Assembly: GCA_020630455.1 (NCBI GenBank)
Contig: JAHDBK010000087.1
Span: forward strand, 1-10,483
Direction: 5' to 3'
Length of the DNA: 10,483 nucleotides
From: Saprospiraceae bacterium
Lineage (GTDB): Bacteria; Bacteroidota; Bacteroidia; Chitinophagales; Saprospiraceae
Part shown: in pieces, positions 7,984 through 10,483 of the stretch
Layout of the letters: every line of letters begins with the position of its first letter
Numbering within the stretch: position 1 is the stretch's first letter
Notes under the pieces: generated by a model
Database searches by the model: none
What the model was told of the DNA's origin: nothing
Seen by the model: only the letters and a program-made list of their open reading frames with translations
Position numbers and translations under genes: made by a program

Positions 7984-8001
7984 TTATTAATTGTATTTTT
8001 G
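7974..8001 (+). promoter_or_regulatory. probable fbp promoter
   Basis: A perfect Bacteroidota -7 element (TATTTTTG, matching TAnnTTTG) lies at 7994-8001. A weak -33 candidate (TTTC, 7974-7977) sits 16 bases upstream, slightly short of ideal spacing. Transcription would start near 8007-8010, leaving a very short A-rich leader of about 16-19 bases before ATG 8026. This argues against the in-frame TTG at 7999, which lies inside the -7 box. Confidence 0.45.
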
Positions 8002-8025
8002 TGTTCAAATTATAATAAAAATGTT

Positions 8026-9039
8026 ATGGCGAATAAAATAATTACGCTTGATGAGTTTATCATCAAAAGGCAAAATGATTTTTCTTATGCTACAGGAGAA
8101 TTAACAGCTTTGCTTAGAGATATTGGTGTAGCAGCAAAAATTGTCAATAGAGAAGTTAATCGTGCAGGCCTTGTCAATATCCTTGGAATTCATGGAAGTG
8201 AAAACGCTTCAGGGGAAGATGTTCAAAAATTAGACATGTATGCTAATGATAAATTGATTGAATGTCTAAGTAATAGCGGAGAATGTTGTGGTGTAGCATC
8301 CGAAGAAAATGAAGACTATGTCGAAATTCCTCCAATCGCTTCTGAAAATGGCAAATATGTCGTTTTGTTTGATCCTCTTGATGGTTCTTCAAATATAGAC
8401 GTTAATGTTTCTGTAGGAACTATTTTTTCTATTTATAGAAGAGTTAGTGATGAGTCAGGACCTTGCGAACTTGAGGACTTTTTACAAAAAGGAGTAGAGC
8501 AAGTGGCTGCGGGTTATGTCATTTATGGAACATCAACGATTCTAGTTTACACAACAGGGAATGGAGTAAATGGTTTTACCTTAGATCCAAGTATTGGTGA
8601 ATTTTGTCTTTCTCATAGAAATATTCAAATTCCTAAAACAGGACAGTATTACTCGATTAATCAAGGTTATTATTCTAAATTTGATTTAGAAATGCGTCGT
8701 TATGTGGATAATTGCAGCGATATGAATTTGAGATTAAGATATATCGGTACTATGGTAGCAGATATTCATCGAATTTTATTCCAAGGAGGCATCTTTTTAT
8801 ATCCTAGTACGCGTAAATATCCAGATGGCAAATTGAGGTTGCTGTACGAATGTAATCCTATGTCTTTCATTATGGAACAAGCAGGTGGTAAATCTATAGA
8901 TACGCAACTACAACGCATCATGGAAATCAAACCAACTGAATTGCACCAAAGAGCATCTATAGTCATTGGTTCTCCTCAAATGGTTGATGAAATGAAAGCA
9001 TTTGTACAGAAATATAGTGCTTCTAATGTATTAGGCTAA
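8026..9039 (+). CDS. fbp: class 1 fructose-1,6-bisphosphatase
   Basis: A 337-residue cytoplasmic enzyme that hydrolyses fructose 1,6-bisphosphate to fructose 6-phosphate and phosphate, the committed step of gluconeogenesis, using Mg2+. The signature metal site FDPLDGSSNID is at 115-125 and the catalytic acidic ASEENE is at 91-96. Substrate-binding positions known from the pig enzyme are kept: Asn in YSINQG (209-214), Tyr in RYIGTMVADIHR (238-249), Tyr in GGIFLYP (254-260), and Lys in GKLRLLYECNP (268-278). The AMP-inhibition site also looks intact: TGELT (23-27) and Lys-Tyr at 110-111. The C-terminal LHQRASIVIGSP (306-317) matches the family ending. Length is normal, E. coli Fbp being 332 residues. 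ATG 8026 gives a family-like start (MANKIITLDEF) and follows an A-rich leader; an in-frame TTG at 7999 is rejected because it lies in the promoter. Divergent from the adhesin operon, with no functional tie apparent. Confidence 0.97.
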   Translation: MANKIITLDEFIIKRQNDFSYATGELTALLRDIGVAAKIVNREVNRAGLVNILGIHGSENASGEDVQKLDMYANDKLIECLSNSGECCGVASEENEDYVEIPPIASENGKYVVLFDPLDGSSNIDVNVSVGTIFSIYRRVSDESGPCELEDFLQKGVEQVAAGYVIYGTSTILVYTTGNGVNGFTLDPSIGEFCLSHRNIQIPKTGQYYSINQGYYSKFDLEMRRYVDNCSDMNLRLRYIGTMVADIHRILFQGGIFLYPSTRKYPDGKLRLLYECNPMSFIMEQAGGKSIDTQLQRIMEIKPTELHQRASIVIGSPQMVDEMKAFVQKYSASNVLG

Positions 9040-9071
9040 TTTCAGTTGTCAGTATTTGATGTTTGCATAAT

Positions 9072-9089
9072 ATAAAGAAAATTCTTTAT
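9072..9089. terminator. weak hairpin between fbp and the convergent unknown gene
   Basis: Arms 9072-9078 and 9083-9089 make a 7-bp, mostly A-T stem with a 4-base loop, placed between the convergent stops at 9039 and 9113. It has one G-C pair and no long T run, so it is at best a weak terminator, and chance pairing in AT-rich DNA is possible. Confidence 0.3.
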
Positions 9090-9112
9090 TATTTGTGTTT
9101 CTTTGGGTTTGC

Positions 9113-9781
9113 TTATTCATCCTCACAAGGTTCATAATTATCTTTTACGGACATTGGAGAACAATAAGCTTGTCTTTTTTTAATTGGTGTAATTATTCTA
9201 ATAAAATCAACAGTTAATTCATCAAAAATAGGTTTTAGATATTCAATAGAGTCTTTGCTTTCTAGAGAGGATAAGTCTTCTATTTTAGAGTGGAAAATAA
9301 AATTTTTGTAACTTTTGCTTACAAGCATTTTTCCACCATATACTCTATAATCATATGCTATTTTTTGTACTTTTTCAGGCAAATCTCTATTCTTAGTGAT
9401 TCCCATTTCGATATCATCAAAAACTTTTCCTTGAAAGCAAGAATGCACCTGTATTTCTGTTAGATATAAACTAGTATCTATTTTATTGGAGAAAGCATCA
9501 ATTTCTTTTATTCTATAAATAAATCTAATATCTAAATCTGAATATTCATATAAATAGAAACCAAAACCTAAAATAGTAGTTCTGTCCCAATCTTTTAATG
9601 AAGACCAACCGTATCCCAATTCAAAATCGTTTCCAAAAACTTCTTTCATTTTGAAGGTGTCGAGTTTATTAAAATTGATGTTTTTTCTGTTCAAAAAATC
9701 AATATCTGGATGGGTATAATGAATATTGTCATTATGATTAAAACTATTGAGCAATATTTGTAAAATGAATATAATGTGCAT
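9113..9781 (-). CDS. hypothetical protein, possibly exported
   Basis: A 222-residue protein that I do not recognise. Residues 1-14 are hydrophobic (IIFILQILL) and could be a short signal peptide or anchor, but no Lys or Arg precedes the core and no clear cleavage site follows. The frame is open only six codons upstream of ATG 9781, reading LKTILI, with no usual start codon before a stop, so the natural N-terminus may be damaged or use a rare start. The rest is mixed charged and aromatic, with an aromatic-rich stretch at 73-90 (FGFYLYEY...IRFIYR), beta-strand-like segments to about 195, and three Cys at 115, 207 and 219; the last two sit in a short acidic tail (CSP...PCEDE). It lies 67 bases after the other unknown gene on the same strand and may be co-transcribed with it. 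No function is proposed. Confidence 0.65.
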   Translation of the reverse strand: MHIIFILQILLNSFNHNDNIHYTHPDIDFLNRKNINFNKLDTFKMKEVFGNDFELGYGWSSLKDWDRTTILGFGFYLYEYSDLDIRFIYRIKEIDAFSNKIDTSLYLTEIQVHSCFQGKVFDDIEMGITKNRDLPEKVQKIAYDYRVYGGKMLVSKSYKNFIFHSKIEDLSSLESKDSIEYLKPIFDELTVDFIRIITPIKKRQAYCSPMSVKDNYEPCEDE

Positions 9782-9848
9782 GATTAATATGGTTTTAAGT
9801 TATAAAAATAGGGGTTTGTATGTGATTAATAGAAGTTGACTTTATCTT

Positions 9849-10397
9849 TTAATTAGGTAATATTTTTATATAAATTTCTTTTTTTATGCTTTGTTTATTA
9901 CCTGTTCTTTCATCTTCGATTTCGACCTGTATTAATTTCTTTTTAATCTTCTGAGTGTAATTTTCTGTTTCAATTTTTATGAATTCATTGAATTTATATT
10001 CTTTATGATTACCTCTGTATTTTATCAGTTTTATTGGAAATACATAATTTTTATTTGCTTGTAATTCCAAAGTATCTCTATGAGAAATACTAATTTCAGG
10101 AAGAAATAATTTAGTATCTCTAAGGGAAAATAAAAAAATCGTAATCTCTTGGATTAAGTGTAATTTATCAATTTCATTTCCTTCTTTTAAAGTAATTTCA
10201 ATCTTTTTTAAATATTCTTTTTGTTCATTTTTTGATAACTTTTTTTCTTTTCTAATTTCTTCGTTTTTTAATGATTTTGCGAGTAATTCAAGACCTTGTT
10301 GAGAATCTTTATCAATTTTTAAATATTTTATAAGGCTATCAACAAAATTATAAATCTCATTTCGGTCGTATAAAGGATAATTGTTTTTAACATGCAT
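9849..10397 (-). CDS. hypothetical protein with start region derived from a deacetylase remnant
   Basis: A 182-residue frame from ATG 10397; a GTG at 10412 would give 187 residues. Numbering here is from the GTG. Residues 1-13 (VFTFSMHVKNNYP) belong by similarity to a histone deacetylase fragment, not to the rest of the protein. There is no Met after residue 6, so the frame has no ATG of its own outside that remnant. Residues 35-85 are a Lys/Glu-rich, probably helical or coiled region. Residues about 103-187 look beta-rich, ending EIYIKILPN, with a TGNKQSIKKEIYI segment that faintly recalls the C-terminal domains of GldM-like T9SS proteins; I give that little weight. There is no signal peptide. 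It may be a 5'-truncated gene now read from a foreign start, or not expressed at all. The frame is long for chance in such AT-rich DNA and its residue mix looks protein-like. Confidence 0.5.
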   Translation of the reverse strand: MHVKNNYPLYDRNEIYNFVDSLIKYLKIDKDSQQGLELLAKSLKNEEIRKEKKLSKNEQKEYLKKIEITLKEGNEIDKLHLIQEITIFLFSLRDTKLFLPEISISHRDTLELQANKNYVFPIKLIKYRGNHKEYKFNEFIKIETENYTQKIKKKLIQVEIEDERTGNKQSIKKEIYIKILPN

Positions 10398-10483
10398 TGA
10401 AAAGGTAAACACCTTTGAATTTAAAAATCCGTGCCATTTCCTTGATGCACATCTAAATCAACAATTAATATACGCTTAGCTTT
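10374..10483 (-). pseudogene. broken fragment of a histone deacetylase/AcuC-superfamily gene (runs off the window)
   Basis: Read leftward from the window edge, the first frame encodes KAKRILIVDLDVHQGNGTDF and then stops at TAA 10423-10421. This is the conserved core of bacterial histone deacetylase/acetoin-utilisation (AcuC-type) amidohydrolases; Asp and His of D-V-H are the family's zinc ligands. A second frame then gives VFTFSMHVKNNYP (10412-10374), which is the next conserved block of the same family (VFTFSMHGEKNYP in typical members). The two blocks are in different frames, offset at or near a run of five T (plus-strand A 10423-10427). They are also about three residues closer than in the homologues I recall, suggesting a small deletion and not just a lost base. 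After NNYP the expected 'SDLDI' and later parts (third Zn ligand, GGGY) are absent. So the gene is frameshifted and lacks its 3' half. The 5' half is outside the window. Confidence 0.72.

Noticed and set aside
7999..8025. Upstream in-frame TTG start adding nine residues to fbp
   Set aside because: The TTG is part of the perfect -7 promoter box and the added residues do not resemble the family; ATG 8026 fits.
9781..9831. Direct repeat of nine bases (9781-9789 and 9823-9831) upstream of the unknown gene at 9113-9781
   Set aside because: The word is AT-rich and short, so chance is likely in this composition, and no operator or att-like symmetry accompanies it.

Overview
The window reads as chromosomal DNA of an AT-rich member of the Bacteroidota that has a type IX secretion system (T9SS) and probably belongs to the gliding or environmental lineages. 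Four things support this: a CHU_C/type B C-terminal sorting domain on a giant Ig/PKD-repeat protein, a PorP/SprF-family outer-membrane partner next to it, a DUF4249-type lipoprotein, and A-rich leaders without Shine-Dalgarno sequences, plus a perfect Bacteroidota -7 box (TAnnTTTG). The genus cannot be fixed from the sequence.

Layout. At the left edge a small secreted protein (14-379, +) looks like a free-standing, degenerate T9SS sorting domain. It converges on the main operon, and a 19-bp palindrome (390-434) between them probably acts as a two-way terminator. The main operon runs leftward from 7842 to 434: a 1118-residue surface adhesin with PKD and Ig-like repeats and a CHU_C tail; a PorP/SprF outer-membrane protein; a TPR-PD40-OmpA-like envelope protein with an acidic Glu/Val/Ile linker; and a DUF4249-like lipoprotein. 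The first three form a known Bacteroidota arrangement, an adhesin exported by the T9SS with its dedicated PorP/SprF partner and a periplasmic OmpA-like companion. The lipoprotein is a less expected fourth member, and the tight spacing suggests co-transcription.

Divergent from this operon is fbp (8026-9039, +), a complete class 1 fructose-1,6-bisphosphatase with intact catalytic and AMP-site residues. It is a housekeeping gluconeogenesis gene. The 183-bp divergent intergenic region holds its likely promoter.

The right end (9113-10483, -) is the least ordinary part. Two leftward genes of unknown function follow a broken fragment of a bacterial histone deacetylase/AcuC-superfamily gene. The fragment keeps the Zn-binding D-x-H motif, then hits a frame break and stop. 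After a further short stretch in another frame, HDAC similarity ends and an unrelated open frame continues, so the second unknown gene appears to borrow its start codon from the deacetylase remnant. This is a probable rearrangement junction. No RNA gene, CRISPR array, insertion sequence or origin was recognised, and no gene-free stretch exceeds 300 bases.
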